Shown here: one piece after another, positions 39,358-50,033 of the stretch
Layout of the letters: every line of letters begins with the position of its first letter
How positions within the stretch are numbered: position 1 is the first letter of the stretch
NCBI RefSeq assembly: GCF_031843945.1
Contig: NZ_JAVTJJ010000001.1
Coordinates: 1 to 64,000, forward strand
Direction of reading: 5' to 3'
Source: Paracidovorax sp031843945
GTDB taxonomy: Bacteria; Pseudomonadota; Gammaproteobacteria; Burkholderiales; Burkholderiaceae_C
Length of the DNA stretch: 64,000 bases
The notes under the pieces: generated by a model
Database searches by the model: none
What the model saw: only the letters and a program-made list of their open reading frames with translations
Told to the model about the DNA's origin: nothing
Translations under genes and position numbers: made by a program

Positions 39358-40014
39358 TCAGTTCGACAGGGCCTGCAGCGCGCGCTGGGTGATTTCTTCC
39401 ACTGATCCCGTTCCACTGATGGCGCGGTACTTGGGCGCTGCATCGGGCTCTTGTTGAGCCCAGCTCGAGTAGTAGTCGACCAGCGGGCGGGTCTGCGCGC
39501 TGTAGACATCCAGGCGCTTCTTCACCGTGGCTTCCTTGTCGTCTTCGCGCTGGATCAGTTCTTCACCGGTCACGTCGTCCTTGCCGTCGACCTTGGGCGG
39601 ATTGAACTTGACGTGGTATGTGCGGCCACTGGCCGGGTGCGAGCGGCGGCCGCTCATGCGTTCGATGATCGCTTCGAACGGCACGTCAATTTCCAGCACG
39701 TAGTCCAGCTTGACGCCGGCGGCCTTCATGGCGTCGGCCTGGGGAATGGTGCGGGGAAAGCCGTCGAACAGGAAGCCTTGTGCGCAATCGGGCTGGGCGA
39801 TGCGTTCCTTTACCAGATTGATGATGAGGTCGTCGCTGACGAGCGCGCCAGCGTCCATCACGGCTTTGGCTTCGAGACCCAGCGGCGTGCCGGCCTTCAC
39901 CGCGGCGCGCAGCATGTCGCCCGTGGAAATTTGCGGAATGCCGTACTTCTTGCAAAGGAACGCGGCCTGGGTGCCTTTGCCCGCGCCAGGCGCGCCCAAA
40001 AGAATCAGCTTCAT
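39358..40014 (-). CDS. adk: adenylate kinase
   Basis: A 218-residue long-form adenylate kinase with P-loop GAPGAGKGTQ at the N-terminus, the DGFPRT motif and the INVERT/LID domain (YHVKFNPPK). It interconverts ATP+AMP and 2 ADP. ATG 40014 has GAGGAGATCC upstream. Last gene of the minus-strand exbB-to-adk cluster, 226 bp after kdsB. Confidence 0.97.
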   Translation of the reverse strand: MKLILLGAPGAGKGTQAAFLCKKYGIPQISTGDMLRAAVKAGTPLGLEAKAVMDAGALVSDDLIINLVKERIAQPDCAQGFLFDGFPRTIPQADAMKAAGVKLDYVLEIDVPFEAIIERMSGRRSHPASGRTYHVKFNPPKVDGKDDVTGEELIQREDDKEATVKKRLDVYSAQTRPLVDYYSSWAQQEPDAAPKYRAISGTGSVEEITQRALQALSN

Positions 40015-40240
40015 GGATCTCCTCTCGATGTTGAATTCGGCTGGCATCCGGCCGCGGCTGAGCGTGCGCCGGGCGGGTGCAATCGTTGCGGTCGAGGATA
40101 GCATGCGACACCTGCACCAAACTGACGCGTCATCAAGGTGACGCGGCGCGGCGCTAGTAGTTGCCGAGCGCGTTTCGCGGCGTCTTCGCACCGCCTGGGT
40201 GCATGGCGGGTCTGGCCGGGCGCAGTGCTGGCTGGGCCGC

Positions 40241-41044
40241 CTAAGCCAACAGGGAACGCACGCGTTCCAGATCCGCCGGCGTATCGACGCCCAGGCCGGG
40301 CGCCGTCGCCGCCACGTGCACCGCGATGCGGTGGCCGTGCCATAGCGCGCGCAATTGTTCCAGCGCTTCCAACGCCTCGGTGGGGGCTGGTGCCAGTTGC
40401 GGAAACTGCCGCAGGAATGCGGAGCGGTAGCTGTAGATGCCAACGTGGCGCAGCGGCGCGTAGCCGGCTGGACCGGTAGCGTCCTTCCACCAAGCCGTGC
40501 CTGGCGCATGGTCGCGTGCGTGCGGAATGGGGGCGCGGCTGAAGTAATGGGCCAATCCCCGTCCGTCGAGCACCACCTTCACCACGTTGGGATTCACGTA
40601 GTCGTCGACTGAATCGATGGCGTGCGCGGCCGTGCCCATGCTGGCGTCGTGGCGCTCGGACAACAGCCCGGCCACGGCATCGATGAGGGCGGGGTCGATC
40701 AGCGGCTCGTCGCCCTGCACGTTGACCACGATGTCGTCACCCGCCAGCCCGAGCAACTCGCACGCCTCGGCCAGCCGGTCACTGCCGCTCGCATGATCGG
40801 CGCGGGTGAGCACGGCTTCCACACCATGCTGGCGGCATGCCGCGACGATGCGCTCGTCATCTGCCGCCACCACGCTGCGCCGTGCACCGCTGAGCGCAGC
40901 GCGGCGCGCCACGTGCACCACCATCGGCAGTCCGGCGATGTCCGCCAGCGGTTTGTTCGGCAGGCGGGTCGATGCCAGGCGGGCCGGGATCAGTATCGTG
41001 AAATCTGGCCGAGCAGGCCGAGCGGGCACAGCAGCGCCACTCAT
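40241..41044 (-). CDS. kdsB: CMP-KDO synthetase
   Basis: A 267-residue 3-deoxy-manno-octulosonate cytidylyltransferase. PARLASTRLPNKPLADI is the nucleotide-binding start and VNVQGDEPLIDP is diagnostic. It activates KDO for lipopolysaccharide inner core synthesis. The start overlaps the Trm112-like gene's stop (ATGA), indicating coupling. Confidence 0.96.
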   Translation of the reverse strand: MSGAAVPARPARPDFTILIPARLASTRLPNKPLADIAGLPMVVHVARRAALSGARRSVVAADDERIVAACRQHGVEAVLTRADHASGSDRLAEACELLGLAGDDIVVNVQGDEPLIDPALIDAVAGLLSERHDASMGTAAHAIDSVDDYVNPNVVKVVLDGRGLAHYFSRAPIPHARDHAPGTAWWKDATGPAGYAPLRHVGIYSYRSAFLRQFPQLAPAPTEALEALEQLRALWHGHRIAVHVAATAPGLGVDTPADLERVRSLLA

Positions 41045-41226
41045 GCAGCGTCGATTTCGTCGTCGGTGAGGGTGCGGGCTTCGTTTTCCAGCAGCACGGG
41101 AATACCGTCGCGCACAGGGTAGGCCAGGCGCGCGCTGCGCGAGACCAGTTCCTGGCGATCACGGTCAAAAACGAGCGGGCCTTTGGTGACAGGGCAGACC
41201 AGTAGGTCGAGCAGTTTGGGGTCCAT
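41041..41226 (-). CDS. Trm112-family small protein (YcaR-like)
   Basis: A 61-residue protein: MDPKLLDLLVCPVTKGPLVF then PVRDGIPVLLENEAR, the YcaR/Trm112 zinc-ribbon-like fold with only one of the usual cysteines kept. It commonly sits between lpxK and kdsB in proteobacteria, as here. Its role is unclear; the conserved neighbourhood suggests cell-envelope or methyltransferase-partner functions. Confidence 0.9.
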   Translation of the reverse strand: MDPKLLDLLVCPVTKGPLVFDRDRQELVSRSARLAYPVRDGIPVLLENEARTLTDDEIDAA

Positions 41227-41282
41227 GGCGTCGGCGCCCGGTGGGGCGATATGTGCGGGTGAGAAGAGGGCGCGGCCGTCGG

Positions 41283-42290
41283 TCAGGCCGCAGCTGCCGA
41301 TGATAGTTGCGAGTTGGCTCGCGCCAGTTGCGCATCCAGCGTCGTGAAGAACTCGGGTGGCAGACGCAGAGCCAGCGGAACGGCCAGTGCGTCGGGGTAA
41401 TTCGGCCACAGCTTGATCGCGTCTTTTTCGGTGCAAATCAGCCTGTATCGCTTATCAGATAAGCGCTTCCAGCTATTAAAATCATAGTGATCTGGCAGCG
41501 CTTCGGCATGTTCCACCGTCAACCCTTGGGCGCGCAGCATGCTGAAGAAGTCGTGTGGCCTGGCAATGGCCGCAATGGCGTGCAGTGGCTGCCCTAACAG
41601 GCTGGACAGCGGCACGCGGCAGCCGTCGGCCTGCACGGCGTCGGCTGCCAATCCGCGCTGCAGGGCAAAGGCCGGCGCATCGCCGCCCGTGGGGCGAGGC
41701 CCGGCGTGCAGCACCGCGTCCACCGGGCGCGGCCAGGGCTCGCGCAGCGGGCCGGCCGGCAGCAGCCAGCCGTTGCCAATGCCTTCGTCGTTGAACACGC
41801 ACAGCTCGATGTCGCGGGCCAGCGCCAGATGCTGCAGGCCGTCGTCGCAGACGATGACGTTGACGGCAGGCTGGGCCGCCAGCAAGGCATGGGCAGCCTC
41901 TGCACGGCGGGCTGCGACAAACACCGGGGCGCCCGTGCTGCGGGCCAGCAGCGCGGGTTCATCGCCCACGTCGGCGGCGCTGCTGTCAGGCAGTACGGCG
42001 CGGCAGTCGGTGGTCTGCCGGCCATAGCCGCGCGAGACGATGCCGGGCTGCCAGCCAGCGGCCTGCAGATGGCGTACGACGGCTTGCGTGACGGGGGTCT
42101 TGCCGGCGCCCCCGGCGATCACATTGCCCACCACGATCACCGGTACGGAAAGACGGTGCGCGCGCAGCACGCCGGTACGGTACAGCGCGCGGCGCAAGGC
42201 CACGACGGCGCCATAAAGCCAGGAAACCGGCCGCAGAGCCCAGGCGCCCCAGCCGCGATGCGACCAGACCTGTTGCAGCGGGGAGGGCAT
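41283..42290 (-). CDS. lpxK: tetraacyldisaccharide 4'-kinase
   Basis: A 335-residue membrane-associated kinase that phosphorylates the lipid A precursor. Walker A appears as GNVIAGGAGKTPVTQAV; DDGLQH is the family motif. The C-terminal codons for DHYDFNSWKRLSDKRYRLIC (fwd 41435-41489) coincide with a copy of the palindromic repeat. It lies five bp after exbD. Confidence 0.95.
   Translation of the reverse strand: MPSPLQQVWSHRGWGAWALRPVSWLYGAVVALRRALYRTGVLRAHRLSVPVIVVGNVIAGGAGKTPVTQAVVRHLQAAGWQPGIVSRGYGRQTTDCRAVLPDSSAADVGDEPALLARSTGAPVFVAARRAEAAHALLAAQPAVNVIVCDDGLQHLALARDIELCVFNDEGIGNGWLLPAGPLREPWPRPVDAVLHAGPRPTGGDAPAFALQRGLAADAVQADGCRVPLSSLLGQPLHAIAAIARPHDFFSMLRAQGLTVEHAEALPDHYDFNSWKRLSDKRYRLICTEKDAIKLWPNYPDALAVPLALRLPPEFFTTLDAQLARANSQLSSAAAA
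41435..41489 (-). repeat. palindromic repeat inside lpxK
   Basis: CGCTTATCAGATAAGCGCTT then CCAGCTATTAAAATCATAG on the plus strand matches the minus-orientation intergenic copies (core AGCGCTTA...AAGCGCT, then CAGCTATTAA). The local AT content is far above the rest of the gene. Confidence 0.75.
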
Positions 42291-42295
42291 TGCCG

Positions 42296-42721
42296 CTAGC
42301 GCGCCGCGCCGCCCGACGATTGCGTGGCGAAGGTGATTTGCGAGAGTCCCACGCGGCGAGCGGCTTCCATCACAGTCACCACTGCCTGATGCGGCGACGA
42401 GGCGTCGGCGCTGATGATGACCACGCTGTCTTTGCCGGCCGAGGCGGCGGCAGTCAGCGCACGCGCGACGCCTTCGACGCCCTTGCCATCGACGCTGGCC
42501 TTGTTCACCGCATAGCGGCCATCGGCGGCCACGGACACGATGATTTCCTTGGGGTGGTCGCGCTGCTGCTCTGCGTCGGCCACTGGCAGCGTCAGCTGCA
42601 GCTCGGTGAACTTGCTGTAGGTGGTAGACAGCATCAGGAAGATGAGGATCACCAGCAGCACGTCAATGAACGGGATCAGGTTGATCTCGGGCTCTTCCTT
42701 GGCGCGGGGGCGAAAGTTCAT
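42296..42721 (-). CDS. exbD: ExbD/TolR-family biopolymer transport protein
   Basis: A 141-residue protein with a single transmembrane helix near residues 15-35 (INLIPFIDVLLVILIF) carrying the proton-path aspartate, then a periplasmic domain. It works with ExbB to energize TonB-like or related envelope machinery. Between exbB and lpxK, a conserved arrangement in this bacterial group. Confidence 0.94.
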   Translation of the reverse strand: MNFRPRAKEEPEINLIPFIDVLLVILIFLMLSTTYSKFTELQLTLPVADAEQQRDHPKEIIVSVAADGRYAVNKASVDGKGVEGVARALTAAASAGKDSVVIISADASSPHQAVVTVMEAARRVGLSQITFATQSSGGAAR

Positions 42722-42746
42722 GGGCGGTGCGTTCCGGGTGCGCGAA

Positions 42747-43388
42747 TCACTTGCGCAGGCGGTTGATGTGGCGCAGGAACTGCTCGGCCGAGAGCTCCAA
42801 CGTCAGCAGATAGGCGTCGACCCGGCTGCGGAAGTAGCGCCAGAAGATCAGCGCCGGAATGGCCACGATCAAACCGAACGCCGTGTTGTAGAGCGCGATG
42901 GAAATGCCGTGCGCCAGCTGTGCCGGATTGCCGCCACCGGTGGCCTGGCCCACACCGCCACCGCCCGATTGCGAACCGAAGATCTCGATCATGCCGATCA
43001 CCGTGCCCAGCAGGCCCAGCAAAGGCGCTGCCGAAGCGATGGTGGCCAGCGCGCTCAGGTACTTCTCAAGCCGGTGCGCCACGGCACGGCCGGCGCCTTC
43101 CATGGCGGCACGCAGGTCGGCTTCGGTGCTTTGCGGATGGCTGTTGAGCGTGCGCAGGCCAGTGGCCAGCACCTCGCCCAAGGCCGAGTTCTGCGCCAGC
43201 TGGTTCACCACATCGGGAGTGGGGACGGCGCGGGACGACACGGAGATGGCCTCGTCCAGCAGCTTTGGCGGTGCCACGCGGGAGGTCTTGAGGGCCAGAA
43301 AGCGTTCCAGCACGAGTGCCAGGGCAATGACAGAGCAGGCTATCAGTGGCCAGATAGGCCAGCCTGCGGCTTGTATGATCGACAGCAA
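42747..43388 (-). CDS. exbB: ExbB/TolQ/MotA-family proton channel protein
   Basis: A 213-residue protein with three transmembrane helices and the motif PLLGLLGTVIGMIEIF. It forms the pentameric stator around ExbD. The start is inferred as TTG 43388 because GGAG lies six bases upstream and residues beyond it are not typical of the family; no ATG fits. First gene of the exbB-exbD-lpxK-trm112-kdsB-adk cluster. Confidence 0.93.
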   Translation of the reverse strand: MLSIIQAAGWPIWPLIACSVIALALVLERFLALKTSRVAPPKLLDEAISVSSRAVPTPDVVNQLAQNSALGEVLATGLRTLNSHPQSTEADLRAAMEGAGRAVAHRLEKYLSALATIASAAPLLGLLGTVIGMIEIFGSQSGGGGVGQATGGGNPAQLAHGISIALYNTAFGLIVAIPALIFWRYFRSRVDAYLLTLELSAEQFLRHINRLRK

Positions 43389-43749
43389 TTCACTCTCCGG
43401 GCGGATGAAATCCAGTCGGCGATTATGGCCCACCCGGCGCTTGTCCAAAGCGGGCGTTTCATCCCTTCCGCACCCCTCGCCCCATCCTGCCGGCTCACCG
43501 CGTCACCCACAAAAACTGTGGATAACTTTGTGGGCAACTACCCCGGCATCGCCCGCCAAGTGGCGCCAGATCAAGACTTTGACAGATTGATGAAAAATCG
43601 CGCAGTGAAAAACGCTTTGAAATCAAGGGCTTGCATTAATTCGCTGGCGCTTGCGCTTGCCTGGGCATGCTGCTATGCGTTAGCTGCCGCTCGCGCTCTT
43701 CTGTGGACTAATACTCGGGCCGACATGCCTGCAAAGCCGCGCCCCGCCT
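43389..43749. other. intergenic region between exbB and xseA
   Basis: No gene in 361 bp. It contains the divergent promoters and one exact DnaA-box sequence, TGTGGATAA at 43517-43525. A single box without clustering does not indicate an origin. Confidence 0.5.
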
Positions 43750-45078
43750 ATGTTTGAACGTGCAGAGCCAGGCGCGACGCCGCGTATCTGGGAGGTCGGC
43801 TCGCTCTGCCGCGCCATCGCTGACGCCCTGGAGGCGCGTTTCAACCCCGTCGCGGTGCGCGGCGAGATCACGGGGTTTTCCAGGGCGTCCAGCGGGCATT
43901 GCTACTTCACGTTGAAAGACGCGAACGGGCAGATCCGCAGCGCCATGTTTCGCCGCTCTGCCAGCCTGCTTGACTTCAGCCCGCGCGACGGCGAACTGGT
44001 GGAGTTGCGCGGCCGCCTGGGGGTCTACGAGGCGCGAGGCGATCTCCAGTTGATCGTCGAGAGCATGCAGCGTGCGGGGCAGGGCGCCTTGTTTGAGCAG
44101 TTCCTGCGGCTGAAGGCTCGTTTGGAAGGCGAAGGGCTTTTCGACAGCGCGCGCAAGCGGCCATTGCCGCTGATGCCCCGCGGCATCGGGCTGGTCACGT
44201 CCGCTGGCGCTGCGGCCCTGCATGACGTGGTGACCGCACTGCGCCGCCGCGTTCCGCACATTCCCGTGGTGCTGGCGCCCGCGCTGGTGCAGGGCACGCA
44301 GGCTCCTGCGTCGATTTGTGCGGCGCTATCGAAACTGTATCAACATACCGAGCAGGGACGAGCGCTGGAGGCCGAAAGCGCTCCTAACACTGTGCCCATC
44401 GACGTGATCTTGCTGGTGCGCGGCGGCGGCTCCATCGAAGACCTGTGGGCCTTCAACGACGAACAGGTGGCGCGCATGATCGTGGCCAGCCCGGTGCCGC
44501 TGGTGAGTGGGGTGGGGCACGAAACCGACTTCACCATTGCCGACTTCTGCGCCGACCTGCGCGCCCCTACGCCTACCGCGGCCGCCGAGCTGGTGTCGCA
44601 ACCGCGCGCTGTGTGGCTGGGCGCGCTGGACTTGCTGGGCGAGCGTCTGCAGGACGCCCTGCAGCGCCAGATGGATGTGCGGCACCAGCGGCTCGACATG
44701 GCGGTGCAGCGCCTGGGGCGGCCATCCGGACTGGTGGGCCGACAGCAGTTGCAGCTCGCGCGGCATGGGCAGCGCATGCGCCATGCGGTGCTATTGAAAT
44801 TGCAGTGCCTTGCGCAGGAGAGACAAGCGCTGCAGGCCCGTTTGCCCGTGGCGGTGGATCGCCGGCTTGCCGCGCAGACCGAGCGGCTGGAGCGTGCCGC
44901 ACTCCGGCTGCAGCTGCTCGACCCCCGCTTGGTACTGCAACGCGGCTACGCCCTGCTGACCGACGCGCAGGGCCAGCCGGTGACACGGCCCAGCCAGGTG
45001 CACCCAGGCGACGCGCTGGTAGGCCAACTGGCCGACGGCGAAATTGACCTGACCGTATCGCAGCGCCGCCTGCTTTAG
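43750..45078 (+). CDS. xseA: exodeoxyribonuclease VII large subunit
   Basis: A 442-residue nuclease subunit: N-terminal OB-fold (VRGEITGFSRASSGHCYFTLKD), catalytic domain with VTSAGAAALHDV and VRGGGSIEDLWAFND, GHETDFTIADFCADLRAPTPTAA, then a long coiled coil. It degrades single-stranded DNA with XseB. Codons for AVLLKLQCLAQERQALQARL (44788-44844) resemble the palindromic repeat. The rest is standard. Confidence 0.95.
   Translation: MFERAEPGATPRIWEVGSLCRAIADALEARFNPVAVRGEITGFSRASSGHCYFTLKDANGQIRSAMFRRSASLLDFSPRDGELVELRGRLGVYEARGDLQLIVESMQRAGQGALFEQFLRLKARLEGEGLFDSARKRPLPLMPRGIGLVTSAGAAALHDVVTALRRRVPHIPVVLAPALVQGTQAPASICAALSKLYQHTEQGRALEAESAPNTVPIDVILLVRGGGSIEDLWAFNDEQVARMIVASPVPLVSGVGHETDFTIADFCADLRAPTPTAAAELVSQPRAVWLGALDLLGERLQDALQRQMDVRHQRLDMAVQRLGRPSGLVGRQQLQLARHGQRMRHAVLLKLQCLAQERQALQARLPVAVDRRLAAQTERLERAALRLQLLDPRLVLQRGYALLTDAQGQPVTRPSQVHPGDALVGQLADGEIDLTVSQRRLL
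44788..44844 (+). repeat. palindromic repeat-like sequence inside xseA
   Basis: GTGCTATTGAAATTGCAGTG ... GACAAGCGCTGCAGGCC aligns with copy 6 (TGCTATTAAAATAATAGC ... TATAAGCGCTGCAGGCC) over its whole length. Diverged but collinear. Confidence 0.55.
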
Positions 45079-45254
45079 ACACTGGTTTGCTGCCTTGGGC
45101 CATCGGCAACAAAGGCGGTGTTGAAGTCTCTCGGCCCGCCTACAAAGGCGGCCTTGGTTTACTTCCTACAATCGACCTTCGCCGCGTGCAGGTGCCTTGG
45201 TACCCGCCAGCGATGCGTTCTTAGAAATTCAATCAACCCACGAAGGACTTCACC

Positions 45255-45836
45255 ATGGAACATACCCTGCCGCCGCTGCCTTACGCGATCGACGCCCTGG
45301 CGCCGTACTACAGCCAGGAAACGCTGGAATACCATCACGGCAAGCACCACAACGCTTATGTGGTGAACCTGAACAACCTGCAAAAGGGCACTGAATTCGA
45401 GAGCCTGCCACTTGAAGAGATCATCAAGAAGTCCAGCGGCGGCATCTACAACAACGCTGCCCAGATCTGGAACCACACTTTCTTCTGGAACTGCATGGCC
45501 CCTCAAGGCGGCGGCGAGCCTACCGGCGCGCTGGCATACGCCATCAACGCCAAGTGGGGCAGCTACGCCGCGTTCAAGGAAGCCTTCGTCAAGAGCGCCG
45601 TGGGCAACTTCGGTTCGGGCTGGACTTGGCTAGTCAAGAAGGCCGACGGCAGCGTGGACATCGTGAACACCGGCGCCGCCGGCACGCCCCTGACGACGGC
45701 CGACAAGGCCTTGCTGACGGTCGACGTGTGGGAACACGCGTACTACATCGACTACCGCAACCTGCGTCCCAAGTTCGTCGAGACCTTCCTCGCGAATCTG
45801 GTGAACTGGAAGTTTGCCGAAGCCAACTTCGCCTGA
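45255..45836 (+). CDS. sodB: superoxide dismutase (Fe)
   Basis: A 193-residue Fe/Mn superoxide dismutase. Metal ligands are in YHHGKHHNAYV (H27), IWNHTFFW (H74) and the VDVWEHAYYIDY motif. AQIWNHTFFW and the SAVGNFGSGWTWL stretch favour the iron form. Cytoplasmic. AAGGAC precedes the ATG. Monocistronic with a strong terminator. Confidence 0.96.
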   Translation: MEHTLPPLPYAIDALAPYYSQETLEYHHGKHHNAYVVNLNNLQKGTEFESLPLEEIIKKSSGGIYNNAAQIWNHTFFWNCMAPQGGGEPTGALAYAINAKWGSYAAFKEAFVKSAVGNFGSGWTWLVKKADGSVDIVNTGAAGTPLTTADKALLTVDVWEHAYYIDYRNLRPKFVETFLANLVNWKFAEANFA

Positions 45837-45892
45837 TCAAGCGCGTTCCAAGTCTTGCGGCTTAGAGTCGCAAGGCTGGATGCCTTATCAAA

Positions 45893-45930
45893 AAAGGGCC
45901 TGCAAGCGTGATGCTTGCAGGCCCTTTTTT
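45893..45930 (+). terminator. sodB terminator
   Basis: AAAGGGCCTGCAAGC pairs with GCTTGCAGGCCCTTT around GTGAT and is followed by a T-run. Very strong; it can act on both strands. Confidence 0.9.
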
Positions 45931-46044
45931 CGTTTGTTGAGCGCGCTGGGAAGATCGGATTTGGAAAAAGCGCCACCCCAGAACGACGCTGGCGGCCCTC
46001 GGGCCGCCAGTGCATCACTCACTCATGCGAGGGAGGAAAGGGTA

Positions 46045-47907
46045 TCAACGGCCGTAGCCACCGCCACCACCGCCGCCACCGCCACCGCCACCACTACGTG
46101 GGCCGCCGCGTCCGCCGGCGCCACCGCCACGGTTGCCGCCGCCATAGCCGCCACCGCCACCATTGCCACCGCCGTTGCCACCACGGAAGCCCCCGCCGCC
46201 ACGGCGGCCACCCGCCATGCTGTCCACGCTGGTGCGCATCGGGTCGGGTTGACCGCCGCCGCTGCCACCATGGCGCGGTGCGCCCAGGTGTGCGCCGGCC
46301 TGGGTGACCAGGTGCGCGTTTTCACGGCGCGGCTGGCTGTCGTCGAAGCGCGGAGCGCCACCGCCACCATTGCCACCGCCGTTGCCGCCACGAGGAGCGC
46401 CACCGAAGCCGCCACGTCCACCGCCGCCGCCCGGCTGGGCCGATGGGCCGCCAGGGCCGCGCGGGCCACCGCCAGCACCGCCACGGGGGCCGTTGCGACC
46501 ACCACCGCCGCCGCCGTTGGCGCTGCCGCTCTTGGGGCCGCCTGCAGAGCGTTGTCCGCCACCGCCACCGCCGCCGCCATTGCCGGCTGGCTTTCCACCC
46601 CGTTCGCCGCCGCCCTGGCCGGCCTTGTTGGTGCGGATGCGGTCCATCATCTCGCTGCGTGCGGCCTTGGCAGCCGCCTGCATGACGTCACGGCTCGGAG
46701 GCTTGCCTGCGCCGCCCCAAATGGTCTGGCGACCCATGGCAATGGGCTCGGCCTTCTCGCCGGCTTCAGGGCCGAAGCCTTCCAGGATCTGGACGGGAAT
46801 CTCCTGCTTGGTGAAGCGTTCGATATCCATCATGAAACCCTCTTCGTCCATGCAGACCAGGCTCACGGCCTCACCGCTGGCGCCCGCGCGGCCGGTGCGG
46901 CCAATGCGATGAACGTAGTCTTCCGACACGTTAGGGATTTCGAAGTTGACGACGTGCGGCAGCTCGTCGATGTCGATGCCGCGTGCCGCGATGTCAGTGG
47001 CCACCAGAGCGCGGATGTCGCCGCTCTTGAAGCCGGCCAGCGCCTGCGTGCGGGCGCTCTGGCTCTTGTTGCCGTGCAGCGCCATCGCGTTGACGCCGTT
47101 CTTGGTCAGGAATTCGGCCACGTTGTTGGCGCCGAACTTGGTGCGGGTGAACACCAGCACCTGGCTCCAGTTGTGTTCCTGGATGATGTGCAGCAGCACC
47201 TGCTTTTTCTTGCCACGACCCACGGGGTGGATCACCTGCGTGATTCGCTGCACCGTGGTGTTGCGCGGCGTGACCTGGATGCTCTGCGGGTTCTTCAGCA
47301 GCGTGCCGGCCAAATCGCGGATCTCGTCGCTGAAGGTGGCCGAGAACAGCAGGCTCTGCTTGTCCTTAGGCACCAGGGCGAGGATCTTCTTCACGTCGTG
47401 GATGAAGCCCATGTCGAGCATGCGGTCGGCTTCGTCCAGCACCAGAATCTCGACCGTCGACAGGTCGAGAAAGCCCTGCTGCTGCAGGTCGAGCAGGCGG
47501 CCAGGCGTGGCCACCAGAACGTCGACGCCGCGCTTGATGCGGTCGATCTGCGGGTTCATGCCCACGCCGCCGAAGACGACGGTGGAATTGATGTCGAGGT
47601 ACTTGCCGTACTCACGCACGGATTCTTCGACCTGGGCTGCGAGTTCACGCGTGGGGGTCAGCACCAAGGCGCGCACGCCCTTGCCACCAAACTTGCTCTT
47701 CGGTGCCGTGCCTTGCGCCAAGCGGTTCAGCAAGGGCAGCATGAAGGCGGCGGTCTTGCCGGTGCCGGTCTGCGCGCCGGCCAACAGGTCATGGCCTGCC
47801 AGCACCAGAGGGATGGCTTGTGCCTGGATCGGCGTAGGGGTCTCGTAACCCTGTTCGTGCACGGCCTTCAGGATCTCTGGGGCCAGGTTCAGTTCGTCAA
47901 AGTTCAT
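46045..47907 (-). CDS. rhlE: DEAD-box RNA helicase, RhlE-like, with Gly/Arg-rich tail
   Basis: A 620-residue helicase. The core (1-380) has Q motif, AQTGTGKT, PTRELA, DEAD, SAT and HRIGRTGRAG. The last 210 residues are a low-complexity Gly/Arg-rich tail with RGG-like and GGGG runs and interspersed Asn, expected to bind RNA and promote condensation. It probably remodels structured RNA in ribosome assembly or cold response. No ribosome binding site precedes the ATG; instead CCTCCTT and a GC-rich hairpin occupy the leader. Confidence 0.93.
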   Translation of the reverse strand: MNFDELNLAPEILKAVHEQGYETPTPIQAQAIPLVLAGHDLLAGAQTGTGKTAAFMLPLLNRLAQGTAPKSKFGGKGVRALVLTPTRELAAQVEESVREYGKYLDINSTVVFGGVGMNPQIDRIKRGVDVLVATPGRLLDLQQQGFLDLSTVEILVLDEADRMLDMGFIHDVKKILALVPKDKQSLLFSATFSDEIRDLAGTLLKNPQSIQVTPRNTTVQRITQVIHPVGRGKKKQVLLHIIQEHNWSQVLVFTRTKFGANNVAEFLTKNGVNAMALHGNKSQSARTQALAGFKSGDIRALVATDIAARGIDIDELPHVVNFEIPNVSEDYVHRIGRTGRAGASGEAVSLVCMDEEGFMMDIERFTKQEIPVQILEGFGPEAGEKAEPIAMGRQTIWGGAGKPPSRDVMQAAAKAARSEMMDRIRTNKAGQGGGERGGKPAGNGGGGGGGGQRSAGGPKSGSANGGGGGGRNGPRGGAGGGPRGPGGPSAQPGGGGGRGGFGGAPRGGNGGGNGGGGAPRFDDSQPRRENAHLVTQAGAHLGAPRHGGSGGGQPDPMRTSVDSMAGGRRGGGGFRGGNGGGNGGGGGYGGGNRGGGAGGRGGPRSGGGGGGGGGGGGYGR

Positions 47908-48296
47908 TCAAGGAGGCGCCCTGTCCAGGGCGCTTGGGGCATCGGCCTGTCGCGAACCCGTGGGGCTGCGGCCAGTCATAGGCTGATGATTCTTCAGGAT
48001 CGGGAGCGGGAGCGCCGCAAGGCTGCATCCCAAGTCCCCAGCAGGTTGCTGAGTCCGCCGGTCACTGGAGCCGGCGGCTGAGTGGCTATTGTGGCACGTC
48101 TTGGCCGCATGCGGTGCGCCGCATACGTGGCTGGCCATTAGATTCGGCGTGCATTGTGAGGGTGGGCAGGAACGCCCGCGCTGCCGCGAGGCGCAAAGCA
48201 CCCGATAATCAACGCTGAAACCGCGTCTTCCGGCACGACCTTTGCGCAGGTCGCTCAACCCTGCAGGACGCCGCCCATTCCAAAGAAAGAAAGTCA
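47908..48296. other. divergent region between rhlE and ettA
   Basis: No gene in 389 bp. A stem GCGCCCT/AGGGCGC (47916-47933) lies in the rhlE leader. The remainder should hold divergent promoters and is otherwise unremarkable. Confidence 0.5.
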
Positions 48297-49958
<1,662 letters not shown>

Positions 49959-50033
49959 CCACAAGGCACGGGGGTCACGCCGCTCGCGATCTGCGTACGG
50001 CTGCATCCCTGCCTGCCCGCCTTTCAGGCACTC

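Noticed and set aside
43517..43525. Consensus DnaA box before xseA
   Set aside because: Only one box, no cluster, no AT-rich unwinding stretch or dnaA/dnaN/parAB neighbours, so not an origin.
44316..44395. A further repeat-like segment inside xseA (AGCGCTGGAGGCCGAAAGCG)
   Set aside because: Only the core matches; the TAGCTATTAA end is not convincing, so it was not counted as a copy.
46060..46600. Repetitive GC-rich tract resembling a tandem repeat array
   Set aside because: It is explained by Gly/Arg-rich codons of the helicase tail; unit lengths are irregular.
45814..48081. 755-residue plus-strand open frame
   Set aside because: Antisense to the Gly-rich helicase; Ala/Thr-rich composition is produced by its tail codons.
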